Source: Chloromonas sp. AAM2 (taxonomy: Eukaryota; Chlorophyta; Chlorophyceae; Chlamydomonadales; Chlamydomonadaceae). Taken from it: 64,000 nucleotides of DNA. A program made the translations under genes and the position numbers. The DNA lies in NCBI GenBank assembly GCA_004335635.1, contig QAXH01005720.1, positions 37,965-101,964 of the forward strand. The letters are read 5' to 3'. The notes beneath the pieces were generated by a model that was given only the letters and a program-made list of their open reading frames with translations, searched no databases and was not told where the DNA came from. Below, one piece after another: positions 23,419-36,106 of this stretch (within the stretch, counting starts at the first letter, position 1; each line of letters begins with the position of its first letter).

Positions 23419-26400
23419 TCACGCATAGTAAGCCTCAATCCCAGCCATGAACTGTGCCTCACTCCTCACCGCACCACACACTGAGCACTCGAACATGTCA
23501 GAAGCAGGGGCCTGCGGTGCCAGTGTGCCATAGCAGCCAGGCTCCGGACACATGTACTTGAGCAGATACAGCTGCAAGTAACCATTCTCCAGTGGTTCTT
23601 GGTCCCCTTCATCAGCCTGTACAGGCAACATGCCTGTACCAATCTTCACAAACTGCGCTGCCTGTGCATCAAACGAGATCAATCCAGCCACAGTTTCAAC
23701 GGGCTGCACAGCAGCTGTGGGTATCTGTAGTGACAATCCAGACTCATCCATGCCGGCATGGGCCCCCACACACGCGACTGTATCATCGGTATCCATACCC
23801 TGGGCGCCGGCGGCATCGTCCAGACACCAGGTTTGCTCCAACTGCAGCGAGGAGGCAAAACAAGAGCGCGTCAAGTATGCAGCCACGGTCTGATGCACGT
23901 GTCTGGCCTGGGTGCTGACGAGCACTGCGACCCAGACCTGCAGCGTGCAATGACATGTTATCATGTTTCAACATCGCATGCATCCATTCTTTAAGCCGCA
24001 TAGAAGGCTCACCTGCTATGGCAGATTGAATCAACTGCTTTGACAAGTTACCGGTTCAGATGTGCAAGCTTGTTGCTCCAGATGTCACAACAAGCAGAAT
24101 AAGTTCCCCGTGCCGCTCTGTGACAAGTAGCAGCCTGGTCCAAGCCTGTGACGCACACATATAGCAGCAGAGGGCTCACCTTGCACCTCTGGCAGGTGCA
24201 TGTGAAGCCGTAGACCGACTGGCAGTGCTCCTGCCTTTCCCCAAAGTCCCAGGCCAGGGGACAGTAGCTCTGGAGCACCTCAGTGCCTGCATAGGACAGG
24301 GGCCAAGGCAGGCAAGCCGTCAGCAGCCAAAACAACAGGGCTCATCACATGTGCTCAGTGTGTGCATATATATGCATTCTGGTCCGTTCGCACCAACAAA
24401 AGAGCCTGTGATGAGATTCCGTTCCATGCGTACAAAAATCCCTGTACATGCCTCATAAGTGCCATCAAACCGAGCCGGGAAAGCCCGTCAATCTGAGTTG
24501 GGACTAGTCGTACACTGTAATTCATTCTTGACACAGCGATGGCACATTCACATCGCCACACCAACGTTGTTATCAATTCTAGCAGGTAAGAACGTCGATT
24601 CTAGCAGTAAGGACGTCTGTACCATGCTGTTACATAAGCCTCTGCGCCCATGCTTACCGGAAGGTAAATCATGCATGGCTTTGAAGACCACATGTGTGCT
24701 GGCGGGTCCAGGCACGTCAAAATTGTCAAACCGCGCCACATTGGGGTTGCACTCATGATTGATCAGCGAAGCCAGGCCATAGAGCGCACTGCCCCTCAGC
24801 ACCCGGTCACATCCCTCCTCTTCCTCCTCAATAGCTCCGCTTTGAGCAGCGGCGGCTGCCTTCTGCTGCTGTTTTTGCTGGTCTGTGTACCACGCGGGCG
24901 CCAGCATGCCGTATGAGTTGCATTGCTCCTTGCGAAGGAGATCTGCCATCTGCCCAGCAGTCAGAGGTAGGGGTCCTACATGCATACGCAGCCAAGCAAG
25001 CACTGTTGACTCGGTTTGCCACGCAACACCCACACGCATGTACCTGTACAGTAGTCCAGCTTGAGCATGCGTGTTGACTGCAGTTCACTGCTGTGTGCCT
25101 GTCACACACACTGAGTTCGAGTTATGGGCCAACTTCGCCGCCCCTGCTGCCCGCCTCTCTCTTACTGCCGAATGATACTGCTTGTTGCCAACGAGCACAG
25201 CAGACTTGCATGTCAACCCCCTACTCGTGCGCTGTAGCGTAAACCCTTCCAGGGCCTAGCGCATGCAGAATACAATCCAAACAGTGCAGCTCCTTCCAAT
25301 TCAACAATCAACTAGCAGATGCAAGGTCCTTTCTGCTCAAAAAAACCTCCTGCGCAACCTCAGCAGCCCATACCCAAGCTCCAGATACAAGCGCTACGGC
25401 CAAGTGGCCAGCGCCGTCACCACCAGGGCCCCAAGTCACACCTTGTGCCACCGCTTGCAGCATGGGCGCGAGCTTCTCGACGAGGCGCTGCTCCACATCA
25501 GTGGCTGTGCCCTGCAGTGACTGTAAGGCGGCCGACGCAGCCGCTGCGCATGCAATCACATGCAGAGACCAGGACAGATCTGTTGATGCCGGGGCACACT
25601 GTTCTGCAACATGATTGTTTCAGCGGCGTCAAAGACGACAGTGCTTGTATGAACACATTGCCCAACAAGTCCAGCCTTTCATGTGCGTTGGCTGCTCCAC
25701 TTTACAACACAAAGCTCCGGAGCCAGCGCTGCCCAGTACCCAAGACACCTCTCCTCCCATTGTGACTGTGTCTCATGCTGAGCAAAGCACATGTGCAAAG
25801 TTTAAACGGCACTCTCACACCAAGCAACAGCCAGATTCAAGGTCAGACGCCCACTGTCACAATTCCCCATGCATTCAGGCATGCCTTTCTTCTGCTCAGG
25901 TACGTTTGTCCCAGTTTCATGCATGGCCGCGGGTATTGACTCACCGGCCATGTGATCCGTGAGAGCCGCTCCCTGGAGTGCTAGCACATGGGCCAGAAAC
26001 CGCCCTGCATCCAAATCCTGCTCGTCCAGCGAAGCTCCTGCCCCTGCCGTGTTACTGGTGACGCATGACGCCAAGGCTCGGTACGTGCTGCATGCAGTAC
26101 ATGGATCGCATGGCATCATCTGCTTGTCTATGCGAGTCCTTCTATTGCATGCTGGGCTGTACGTGTGCACTGACACCTCGGACCATGGTGGACAGCTGCA
26201 TATGAACATGCTGATTGTGCTCAACTGGGTATTGCCAGGTGCATTTGAAGCATGTCAATCAGCATTTAGGATGGCCGGAGTTCGAGAGCACAGGTAGCAC
26301 AGGTAGTCTTGACAAGAAACTCCAGCATGTAGCGTCCAAAGCAATAGTTTGTGCACGAAGCAGCAGATTTGAGATGGGAGTGTTTTGGAATTTAAGGCTG

Positions 26401-26794
26401 CATATTGGGCTGCTTCCATGGCGTGCACACACCTGCATACCCCTGCACCATGCACCCAGGGGTTGGCAGTGCCCGATTGAGCACACTCAGGACTACAGAA
26501 GCTAGCCTGATTGCATCCGGGGCATAACAGCTGGCCGCCTGCGACAAAACAAGCAGAGAAGGGGGGTCAAACCCTTGTTGGTCGGCGGCAGCTAGCGACT
26601 GACCGGCGGGCTGCGATTTCGAAAGCAATGATACCTTGGTTAGCGCGCAAACATGTTGCACAAGCGACCTGGAACATCGCGCTCGGCACTGATAGCAGGA
26701 TGGGCGCCTCCGCGAGAACTGTTTCGCCGCCGAGGACTCGGCGCGTTGTGTAGAGGCCCCGCCCTCGGCGAGGGTGCACCCTAACCTCCAGCAT
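23419..26794 (-). CDS. SET and MYND domain protein (SMYD-type lysine methyltransferase), 491 residues
   Basis: SMYD proteins transfer methyl groups from S-adenosylmethionine to lysines on histones or other proteins. Exons, minus strand: 26794-26635, 26538-26433, 26087-25945, 25543-25421, 24975-24658, 24286-24180, 23937-23419; they join in frame. The split SET domain starts at the N-terminus (VHPRRGRGLYTTRRVLGGE). The MYND zinc finger is complete across the first intron: CATC in exon 1, then LLCPGCNQASFCSPEC and HGAGVC in exon 2, the C-x2-C/C-x2-C/C-x3-C/H-x3-C spacing. SET-C shows YGLASLINHECNPNVARF, whose NHEC-x-PN matches the family's NHSC-x-PN active site. The post-SET cysteines are FTCTCQRC. 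The last exon adds a long acidic, less conserved tail with two CxxC-like pairs (CPEPGC, ECSVC) that could bind one more zinc. The start is an ATG; no other in-frame ATG precedes it before the upstream stop. Substrate cannot be told. Confidence 0.9.
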
Positions 26795-27146
26795 GGCGCA
26801 CTGGGCACGAGTACAGCTAGACTACAGTAGGGGACAGCAGGACAGCAGGACTAGGGGAAAACTAAGGACTATGGCATAAGGACTATGTTCCTTACAAGGA
26901 GGGAGAGCACACCAAGCGTTTCTCTCACTCTGACGGCACTCTGACGACACTGCCATTGACACGGCCATTGACACAGCCTCACTTGCAGCCTCCTCTACAG
27001 ACGTTAACATACGCCTTGCACCTTGAAGCCTTAGCGACTTCTCCAGACAGCAACTCTCCCACCTTGGAGAAGTGAGATTGCAAAATAAAGCGAAATTACA
27101 AGTGATAAAAAAAGTTCCGGTAAAGTTCTGATTTGCCAACACGAAT
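26795..27146 (-). other. Spacer: GST 3' end and SMYD upstream region
   Basis: The GST and SMYD genes run in the same direction here. TTACA at 27096-27100 (TGTAA on the minus strand) lies about 47 bases after the GST stop and is the likely GST poly(A) signal. No coding segment was seen in the remaining 300 bases, which should hold the SMYD promoter. Confidence 0.5.
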
Positions 27147-30100
27147 TTATTTCTTTCCCATCATGCGGCTGAACATGCCTGCAGGGCCACTCTTGCGGGC
27201 CAGGGCCTGCTGCATTGCTTCCTTGTAAGGCTCGGGGCAAGCAGGCCTGTCAGCTGCCGCCTGCATGTACCGCCACACGTTGGGGTATGGGCTGAGGTCA
27301 TAGTCGGGGAAGAACATGGGCAGGTAGAGAAGGTATCCGGCCAGGGATATGTCAGCCATACCGAATGTCTCTCCTGCAGTGCCAGCAATGCATTGGCAAT
27401 AGGCACACAGTTGGGCATGCCTGCTTATTGGGTGCCACCATTGTCAAGCTGTGTCGCCGTTGAACGCTGCTATACACCCCTGTAAATTAACGGCCCCATC
27501 CGCCACCAGTTCAGCGAAGGCGGGTGAGGGAGGTTGGCGACGGTGGGTACGGGCACGGCCTCAATTTGCTTGCTGAAGTAGTAAACATTTGATCACCCTT
27601 GTCGCTCTTCGTCTGCCTTGAAGTCCCCTCGTCACTTCACGGATTGCCCCGATAAAATCAATCCTCTGGCGATCGAACATCCCTTGGAACTCTAGAGATT
27701 GCAGAGTCTTCAATGCTCACCATGCAACTTTGCAATCTGTAATGATCCAAGGGAACTTCTACCGTTGGAGACGGTGGATGTGGGTGCGGGGTGGATTCAT
27801 AAGCAGGGAGTGCACACCAGGAAGCACGTCCACCGAAAACATCTTACTCGCAAACGTCGGATTCAAGCGCAACCAATGCATGACTCTATACCATCACTTT
27901 GGGCGCATCAGGCCCCTGAAACCCACCATCAGGGTTCAGCCCGCTCTGCCGCCCATCTGGGCCAGGCAGAACACTTACTTTGCCTTAGACCTTGTCACCA
28001 CAGAACTCCCTTGGCTCCCTTGACTGACCAGTCCGCTTATGGGGTGCTCTGCCATTAATCCCTCATTGTCTCGCCCAGGTGAAACACTTTCTTGCAGGAA
28101 TGCAATTGTCCAGACAGACCCACCAAGCACGTCAGTCATGAACACATCAAGAAATAGACATTACAACAGTGGATGATGGAAGTTCTGAGTCATCGGCCAT
28201 CTTTTGGATCCGAGAATGGGTTTGACGCAGAAATTGCAGATCAGCCCCATACAGTGTTTCCCCGACTTGGCAGTAGAAGTTGACGCCGTGGTTGTGGCGA
28301 TCTGATGCAGTGCAGCGATATTTGCCCAAAGCTGTAGTGACCCTTTACCCCTACAGCTACACTTGTACACTAAAGAGTGCCGCATGAGTGTGATGCGTTC
28401 ACAAGAGAGTGGGAGTGCTGCTTTGGGGATGGCTGCAAGCATGTACCGGGTGCGCAACACTGAACTGTTAACCACACCACTGACTTGTTCATTGGAACTC
28501 ATGATCCATGCAACTTCAGCAGAGGAACGACTTGTCAGAGTCAGGTCAGTCTGTAACACCAGCTGGTGTGAATGTGCAGGACTACAACTAAAGCGCAAGA
28601 TTCCAACCATCAGCACAACACCCTGACCCTCAGCCGCGTGTCATCACCTGCAATGAAGCTGCTCTTTGCCAGAATGCCGTCCAGAACCTTGAGAATGTTG
28701 GCTGCTGAGGCAGTGGGCCTGCAAATGGATGCGAGCAGCCAGCAAGCCGTGACCCAAGTGCACGACAGCGACCATTACAACTGCGTGTTCTCAGGTCCTG
28801 CCTGATACATGGCGATATGCGAAACGGGCGCTTGAAATTTTTGTTTTCAGTACCTGGATGACTGAAGCATGACTTGCGATGTGATCTGTTGCTGGCTCAA
28901 ATGAAGTGATACTCGCTTCCAAATCCAGACATGACAAGATTCCATGACAAGAGAGACATGACAAGATTCCAGACATGCAAAGAGAAACGAGGGCTGAGCA
29001 CTATCATTGCAAACCAGCAGCTGGTCGGGGTCAGGCGCTCCCAAGTGCCGCTCACCCCTTGACAAAGAACGCTTCACTGAAGGTGGAGTTGGCGAACAGC
29101 GTCCACTGGGCCGCCACACCCAACTGGTCAGGGGTCAGCTTCCCGTACCTGCCAGCAAGCACATGTCAATGCATGTCATTCTGCAAGGCTGTTACCCTAG
29201 CAAATGCTGACTGGAAACAAGCTCTGGCAGCTGGCGTCCCAGGAGCAGCGAGCACAACGATACCAACACCGCTGGCCGACACCATGGCAGCTGGCAGCTG
29301 GCATACCCAGGGCCAGCGAGTGCAATGGTAGCAAGGAAGTGAAGCTAGATGTGTGCTGCTATGAAATGCATCCGGATGACAAGTCATTCATCATTCATTA
29401 CATAGCTCCGCCTCCCTTACACCTAACAATCCCTTGTCATCCCTTACACCTAACAAGGCGCACAGGGTGTTGGCCCTTTGTATGAAATGCATCTGGCAAC
29501 TGCCCTCCACCTGGCGCCCGGCTGACCTGAGAGCTGGGCAATACGCTGCTGTGTTGTTATGATACTAGCTAAGTCGTTGTAACATGACGTACTTGTTGGC
29601 TAGATGCAGAAGAATGGCGCCGCTCTCAAACAAGGGTTGGTCGTCATCTAGTAAGGCTGGCACCTTGCCAAATGGATTGATGGCTGCAGGCAGGCACAAG
29701 AGAAGGGTAGGCAATAGGAGGGCGGGCAACGATGGCACAGACCGTACACACGCGTGCGCACATGGGCAGCGAGAGCGCTGTGCCTAAGCCGTGCCAAAGT
29801 GGTGCTGCAGTGCCATTCATAACCGCTGCTAACGTGCAGGCAAACAGACGTGCAGCTGAGGAGCCACCATCACCATCACAACAGACCAAGCCCTCCTCTT
29901 ACCCAGGTACTCAGGTGTTTTGTGTTGGCCGGCCCGCATGTCCAGGTTTACTGTCTCATACGTGAGCCTGAACCAGAGTGGGAAGAAATGTGCTGTTGAT
30001 GGTTAGCCATGCTACGGGCGGAACTCCATACTACAACCACAATGCAGCCGTGCATCAGTGTCTCCCTGGTTCGTGGCCACTCATTAGGCGGATGGCTGCA

Positions 30101-30951
30101 TGCTTCTTGTTAGACGCTTGTTGCACCGCCTTCAGGACGCTGGAACCTTGACAAGCCTTTTTCTGAGCCCGTATGAGCTGCATAATCCCAAGGCCATGCG
30201 TGCGCCTGACCGTCACATGGGCAGATGAGGGAACAATTAGGTTGGCGGTGGCTTACCCTAGCTCGGCAAGGCACCACTCGCTCATCTTGCCACGGGAGCC
30301 CTGCAGCGCCACCAATAAATGTAATCAATTGGTGGAGTAATTCGCCTGCTCTCCGTATTGCTTTGCTGTGTGGCCCTTACTGGGTTGGTGTACAATTTGA
30401 TGGCATGTGTGGCCACCCTGGATTCCCGGTGCGATCGATGCGATGTGGTTGGCGCAGTTGGCTTCCCGCGGCAGGAGTGCGTGTTCAACGCGTGCATTCT
30501 TGTCTGCTGGAGTGTGCGTCGCGTTTGCATGGCCGGCTTCTTTTCCCTCCAACGTATTCTCACACTTGAGTCATTCTCACATTTCCACAGCGGTTGGCAC
30601 GTGGGCAAGCTGGAATTTCCCTTCACAAAGCAGCTGACAAAGCAGCATTCCAGAACAAGCATTGCATGAAGGGCAACCGACTCAACGGTGCAGGTGGCTA
30701 CAGGTCCGGCTGGTGTGATAACTGGTACCCCTAAACGGGGTCCAGTTAACCCTGAGTGGGGTCCAGTTGATTTCATTGAAACAGAAGGCAGGCTTTCCTG
30801 TAGTTTCCCTTGACAAAGCAACATCACAGCAACAAGGCAACGACAGCACAAATTTCAAGTTGCGAGAACATGTGCTGCTCCATTGGTGGTCTCACTGAAC
30901 GTCATAGACCAGATAAAGCTTGGTAATTAGTAGCTGGCTTGCCTTAGCCAT
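27147..30951 (-). CDS. Glutathione S-transferase, 213 residues
   Basis: A soluble GST that would conjugate glutathione to electrophiles or reduce peroxides in the cytosol. Exons, minus strand: 30951-30901, 30300-30257, 29967-29903, 29683-29593, 29148-29056, 28718-28648, 27373-27147; joined length is 642 bases, giving the family's usual size. The thioredoxin-like N-terminal domain runs KLYLVYD, SRGKMSEWCLAELGLTYETV, then NPFGKVPALLDDDQPLFESG, with the cis-Pro of VPAL and the ES pair that contacts glutathione. The all-helical C-terminal domain has GETFGMADISLAGYL, the N-capping box/hydrophobic staple region. The first exon is the weakest: it starts MAKASQLLITKLYL and its donor would be the poor GTTCAG, though phase and homology fit. 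The last intron exceeds 1.2 kb. The GST class is not assigned. Confidence 0.88.
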
Positions 30952-31787
30952 GTTCTCCTGTGTGGGAATTCGTTGCCAGCCTCACGCATTTTCTGCTCTG
31001 CAAGGATTGCGTCTGCTCTTTGGGCAGGTGAACGGCTGAAGTTGCTGAATGCCTTCTTGGCTGCCCTAGCTGTCCACATGGCCCAGATGTGCTGTAGCCT
31101 CATGTACAGGGCTCTGGGCACGTCCCCTAGCATTGCCATGGATGTTGCTGTTATCAACATGAGGAGTTCATGGTGGACCTCGCTCTCGGCCTGCTGGATG
31201 GCTGCCGTTCTGACTGTAGGGGGCAGCAGTGTGTTGTTCACTGTTTCACAATGTTGGTGAGACTGCTCAAACTGCGCTTGATGTTTCTGGACGACTATTG
31301 ATTCCTGGCAACCACGGTTAAGGGATTGGTTGCCAGTCATCCTATACATCCTGGTACAAGGGGAAACGCATGGAGGAAACGTCCTACAACGGGCAACAGC
31401 AACTAATGGCACAACAAATGCAGAAATCTAATCACCAAAATTGAACTTTATGCAAGAGGGCGTCCAGGTCATGCGCTACACAAGTCATGGAAAAGAAACG
31501 TGATGATCTTGCTCCAGCCCCTGTGAGACCGGCAAGTTAGCGGAATGTAGTCATATATGTCACTTTTCTGCTCACAAAAAACGTGCATCTTGACATACAG
31601 CTCAGCCCATCCTCTACTAGAAAACGTGCTTGCCAGTCAGCATGCTCCAGCAATCCGTGCAGAGCCTGACGATGCATGAGAAGGTCTGCATTGCTTGAGC
31701 TGCGTGTGAGCAAAGCATCCCTCAACGCACATCCGCCAGACACAGTCATGGCTCCATCGCTCTTCATGCACACATGAGCTTCTAGGC
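30952..31787 (-). other. Spacer between GPKOW 3' end and GST start
   Basis: This 836-base stretch holds the GST promoter and the GPKOW 3' UTR. It also contains most of an open frame on the minus strand (30927-31412, GTG or internal ATG start). Its second half looks protein-like (for example MLGDVPRALYMRLQHIWAMW and RADAILAEQKMREAG). The frame ends inside the first GST exon in a different frame. I see no family match, and it could be an unannotated exon or chance. Confidence 0.35.
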
Positions 31788-34700
31788 CTAGTCCTCCTCC
31801 AACGAGCCCATGTACATGGCCACTTGGTCCAGCATGAGTCGCTGTATGCTGAAGTCATGCACCATCTGCACTGCACACGCGCCGTGGTCGCTCTTGGCGT
31901 GCAGGCGCGCCTTGTGGCCCCGGTGCGGGCCCAGGAGCACCATGAGAGCTGCGCCCACCTCCTTGGGAATCACGGTCTCCAGCTGATCCTGATGCAACTG
32001 CAAGGACCAAGCAGGGGCACTGTAATCATAAGTCTGGAACGTGCATACACGTGCGGTAAGACTAGATGGCAAAGCCAGAACACAGCAAGCACGTGAGATC
32101 AGATGATGCAACAGCCTGTTTTTTGCCAGCCTGCAGCAGCTTGAGTTGCCTGTGAGCGACTCCGTACAATTCATGGCATGCAAGAGAATGTACGAGAAGC
32201 AAGAAGCAGCAGGCAACAGCAACGGTAACAGGCAACACTCCTGCCACAGCCTGGTGCTTCCCAGCATGCAGCGACTTGAGCACACGTTGCCTGACTTCTC
32301 ATGCGACAGGTCATGCATGTGCCTGGCAGTTGCACACACACTGTCCTCTTATGCTGTCCCTGCACTGACCAACACGCTCTGGTCCCGTGCGTCGTCCAGC
32401 GCTACGTCGCATTTCCCGCCCGGATGCACATCCACCACTGTGCCCTTCTTCAGGTACAGGCGACCTGCCCGCACGTGCTTGTCAACAACCCGGACCTGCA
32501 CAGCAGACACCTCAATGGACACCTGAACTGTGTTGTGTGACCATGCTGACACAAGATTCATGCGTGGATGCGCTGGGCAGATCAGATAGCGCTGCAAGCA
32601 TTTTCCCGGACTAATTCAAGGAACAACGAAGACATTAAGCTATGCCTCCTTCGTTCTGTGGCCTTGCACAAGTTACAAAGGCCCTATATGATTCCACAAC
32701 GGATTTGGAGAACAGTGATGACATAACTACAGGCTAGCAGCACAGTCACCTGGTCCAACCTAAGTCGTCTTAGATGGCAGAGCTGGTAACAGCTGGCAGC
32801 TCATACGACAAAGCTGTATACTAACCCTGAAGGCTATGCATCTGCTGGTCAGGCTATCTGAAGGTCAGGCAGCCTTATTGGCTGAAGTGTGTTGCATGCC
32901 ATGCTGACGCAAAATCTATATCGACGCTTGGCTGTGTATCCGGCAACTGTAAGCTTGTTCTTTGGACAGGGCTACAGAGAACCAGAATGGCATAACTAAA
33001 GGCTGGCAGCACAGCTACCTGGTCCAGTGTGATTCATGCCATATGGTTCTCAACAGCTGGCTGCATGGATGAGAAGCAAGCTGTAGAGAAGCAAACTGTA
33101 GAGGCCTTAGGTCAAGCATCTGCCTGCCATGCTCCAGATTGTGAAGGCCACGCAGCCTCACCTTGATATAAGGCCTGAGCCACACATCTTTAGGCCGCAG
33201 CTGTTCATAGCCAGTGTCCTCGTCATCACCACTGGACGCCCGCTGGTGTGACGACCTATGCCGTTTGGCGGATGGGGATCGCCCCTTATCCCTTCCATCG
33301 TCCTGACCGTCCCGTGCACTGCCACGTTTTCCGCCGGATTCCCGCCCGCCTTCATCACGCCCGCTGGATCCGTTTGCTGCCCGACCAGTGGACTTTTGCC
33401 CGCCATCCCCGCGTCTGTCGCTGCCCTCCTGGCCCGCGCTGCCACGCCCGTTGACGACGGGCTCCTGGGCCGCCTGGCCAGGCTCTTGGAGGTCGCTGCA
33501 CCGCACGTCCACCACTTCGTGGCTGGGCAGCAGTCGAACTCTGGCACGCGCTGCAGCAGGAAAGGAAGGGCGGTACAGTCACAATTGCATGCCCATTACA
33601 TGCCGTCATACCAACAACACGCGTTTGGTGCCAAACAGCACCGGTTCCTAATGCAATGTTACGCACAAACCTCAACAAGGTCTGGAAAGCAGTATAAACA
33701 CTACCAGTTGGCAAAAAATTAAGTGCGAGTTCCATCAAGCATCGGACAGAATTCTAAGGGCTGCATGGCACACCAGATGCGATCGCATTCTCTCCCATTT
33801 CCCTTGCCCCATCCCTGTTTGGTCTGCAACACCAACAAGCTACAAACCAGTGTACTGACGATACCCATTGACCACTCACCGCTGCGCCCCTTCTCCTCCG
33901 GCAGCAGCTCCTCCACCACACACGCTAGCCCCGCATGCCGGCCGCCCACCACACGCATGGTCTTGCCGGCCCTTGGGCCCAGGGAGCTCAGCGGCACCAG
34001 CTTCTCATCCAGCGTGCGGATGTTGCGTGTGCGCCCGTCCGCACCCGGCGCCAACACCATGTGCTCCTTGGGAACCACAGGGGCGTCACCTGCGGTCAAA
34101 GGCCAGCCCACGACTATGTAACCGTGCACGTACATGTGCATGCACCTCGTTTGTGGGTCTGTACGCCCCCCTGACAGACGGACATTCAGTCATGCAATGG
34201 TCATGTGGCACTAGACAGCGCTCTTAGTCTAGGCTGAGTCTGTACGTGCGAGTCCCAGGAGAATGCACGAGCATGCAGTGTGCTAGACCTGGCGACAGCT
34301 GCACGTGTGTGTGGATTGAACTGACGTTCCCACGTTGTGCCACCGTGGTTGCAGCCGATATGAACTGTGTTGATGAGCTCATGAACCCATTGCAAGCACA
34401 CTCACCCATCTTGACTTGTTTGGGCTTGCCCGCGTTTGCGTCCATCAGAGCCGCTGGGTTGGCACCCAGGCCCAGGCGTTCCGGCCTCCGCAGGTACTCT
34501 ATAGGCTCAACCTTCTGCGCAGGCCAAGACAATGGCGATGGCATGGGAACTTGCCTGGCAGAGCATGGGCTGAGACTTTACGTGACGTCACAGCAAGAAG
34601 GCACATGTGAAGCATGAGCCTAGTACAGTATGGGTCGGCTGCCTGCAAGGTTTGGTTGAGCGTACACACGCATCGTGCATGGGACCACTGCCAGGACAGA

Positions 34701-36106
34701 AGAGTGAAACAGCGACAGCAAGAAGCAGCAAGAGCCCAGTACAGGATGGACTGCACGAGCCTGATTAGCATTCATCATGTATTGGGGGCACTTAAGACTA
34801 AGACAGGTGAATGACACAGCATGCGCGCAGAGCATGCAAGTAGGAGCCACGCAGCAAGCATGGCCAAGGGTGAATATGGGAGCTGAAAGCAAGAGCACAA
34901 CATTTCGCAGCACCAGACAAAGAGTTTGCAATCATTGCAGCAAAATGTTTGCTAGTTGTAGCAACAGAAGCAGGGATCACCACTGCTGGATCACCTGCAG
35001 CAGGTGGAATCAACTCTGCCTAGATGTGCCCTAGCTGGATATGACTCACCCTTCGGTTTTTTCCCACGCCGTTGCCCTCCTGCCAGCCCATGCCTCTCAG
35101 CAAGGCCATGCCAAACTCCTCGACTGGCATGGGGTCGTACTCCTGCAACAGCATGACAGCAATGGGCTCTAATCACCTGCGCGAGTTGTATTGTCAAATG
35201 CACCTATCTATTGACCTGCTCAAGTCGAGCCATTGAATGCATGTCATTCATGCGGTCACTATATGCGTCTGAATGACCCATCTCGCATGCACAATGGAGT
35301 TCACAGCCCATGGCCATCCGGTTGGTTGGTGCACGCATAGGACAGTCGGTTTTGATGCATGATGCACCAGCTTTGATTGACAGAGCATGAGTGGCCAAGC
35401 ATGCATGTGCATGCATCTGGCATATTTGCTGTTGACAGCATGTGGTCAAGCAGGTGCACTTGAATAATACCCAAGAAGTTGAGTCTGTGCTGATTAAGTT
35501 CAACTTAATGCATGCTTGCACTCCTGCAGCAAGCGAGATGCTTCACACACACTGTCTGTGACTTGGCTGGGTATAGGCACACAGACTCACATCTGCTGCC
35601 GGTGCATCTGGCAGGACTTCCATGTCCTGTTTAAATGCTCGCCTCTCCAGCTGCTCTGGAGTCAGGCGAGGGAGATCAGGCGCTGCAGCTCTGCCAGCAG
35701 GAGCCTCTCCTTCCTTGGGCCTTTCACGCCTTTCCAGTCCATACCCAGTAATGGATGGCCTGGTGTCCTCCTTGGCTGCCTCAAAGCGATCAGTCCCTGC
35801 TCCAATAGAAGGCGCGTCATGCTCAGGTGGACGAAATGATGGAGCAAACTTCTTGCCTACGCCTGTCTTGTAAGTGTTCTCCAGCTTGGGAACAATATAC
35901 TTCTTTTGCTTGGCTGTCTCATCTTCTTCCTGCGGCCCTGCTGTTTGAGCTTTGGACCCCGCATATCCAGTGATCAGCTGCCTCTTCTCCTTGGGCTCAT
36001 CTATTGCCACAGCCACCTTGCGCTGCGCAATGGATTTTGTGAAGCCAAAGGCAACAGGAGCTTTCCCATCTCCATCCTTAGAGTCAGGCGCTTCCGAGGA
36101 CGACAT
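31788..36106 (-). CDS. GPKOW/MOS2-type G-patch and KOW domain protein, 550 residues
   Basis: Family members (human GPKOW, Arabidopsis MOS2, yeast Spp2 for the G-patch part) bind RNA and activate the DEAH helicase DHX16/Prp2 in the spliceosome; MOS2 also acts in microRNA processing. Exons, minus strand: 36106-35591, 35142-35050, 34514-34406, 34089-33880, 33550-33162, 32495-32370, 31997-31788; all join in frame. Exon 1 holds the charged N-terminal part ending in RLTPEQLERRAFKQDMEVLP. Exon 2 is the G-patch: VEEFGMALLRGMGWQEGNGV then GKNRR. Exon 3 carries RPERLGLGANPAAL, typical of this family just after the G-patch. KOW-type motifs follow: RVVGGRHAGLACVVEE (exon 4), VVDVHPGGKCDVALDD (exon 6) and VLLGPHRGHKARLHA (exon 7). 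Exon 5 inserts about 100 Gly/Arg/Asp/Ser-rich residues between KOW motifs. It is probably nuclear. Confidence 0.92.
32108..32300 (-). repeat. Diverged direct duplication in GPKOW intron
   Basis: Two blocks share the order ACAGCCTG, then a (C/A)AGC.TGCAGC..CTTGAG segment, then GTTGCCTG. They are about 140 bases apart, in the intron between the last two exons. Confidence 0.5.
32690..33160 (-). repeat. Diverged ~280-bp tandem duplication in GPKOW intron
   Basis: The segments at about 32700-32880 and 32980-33160 share several ordered blocks: GGC(T/A)AGCAGCACAG..ACCTGGTCCA, CAACAGCTGG..GC, and GCATCTGC.......GAAGGxCAxGCAGCC. They are spaced about 280 bases apart. Divergence is high, so the duplication is old. 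The right copy ends at the donor of the exon 33550-33162. Confidence 0.55.
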
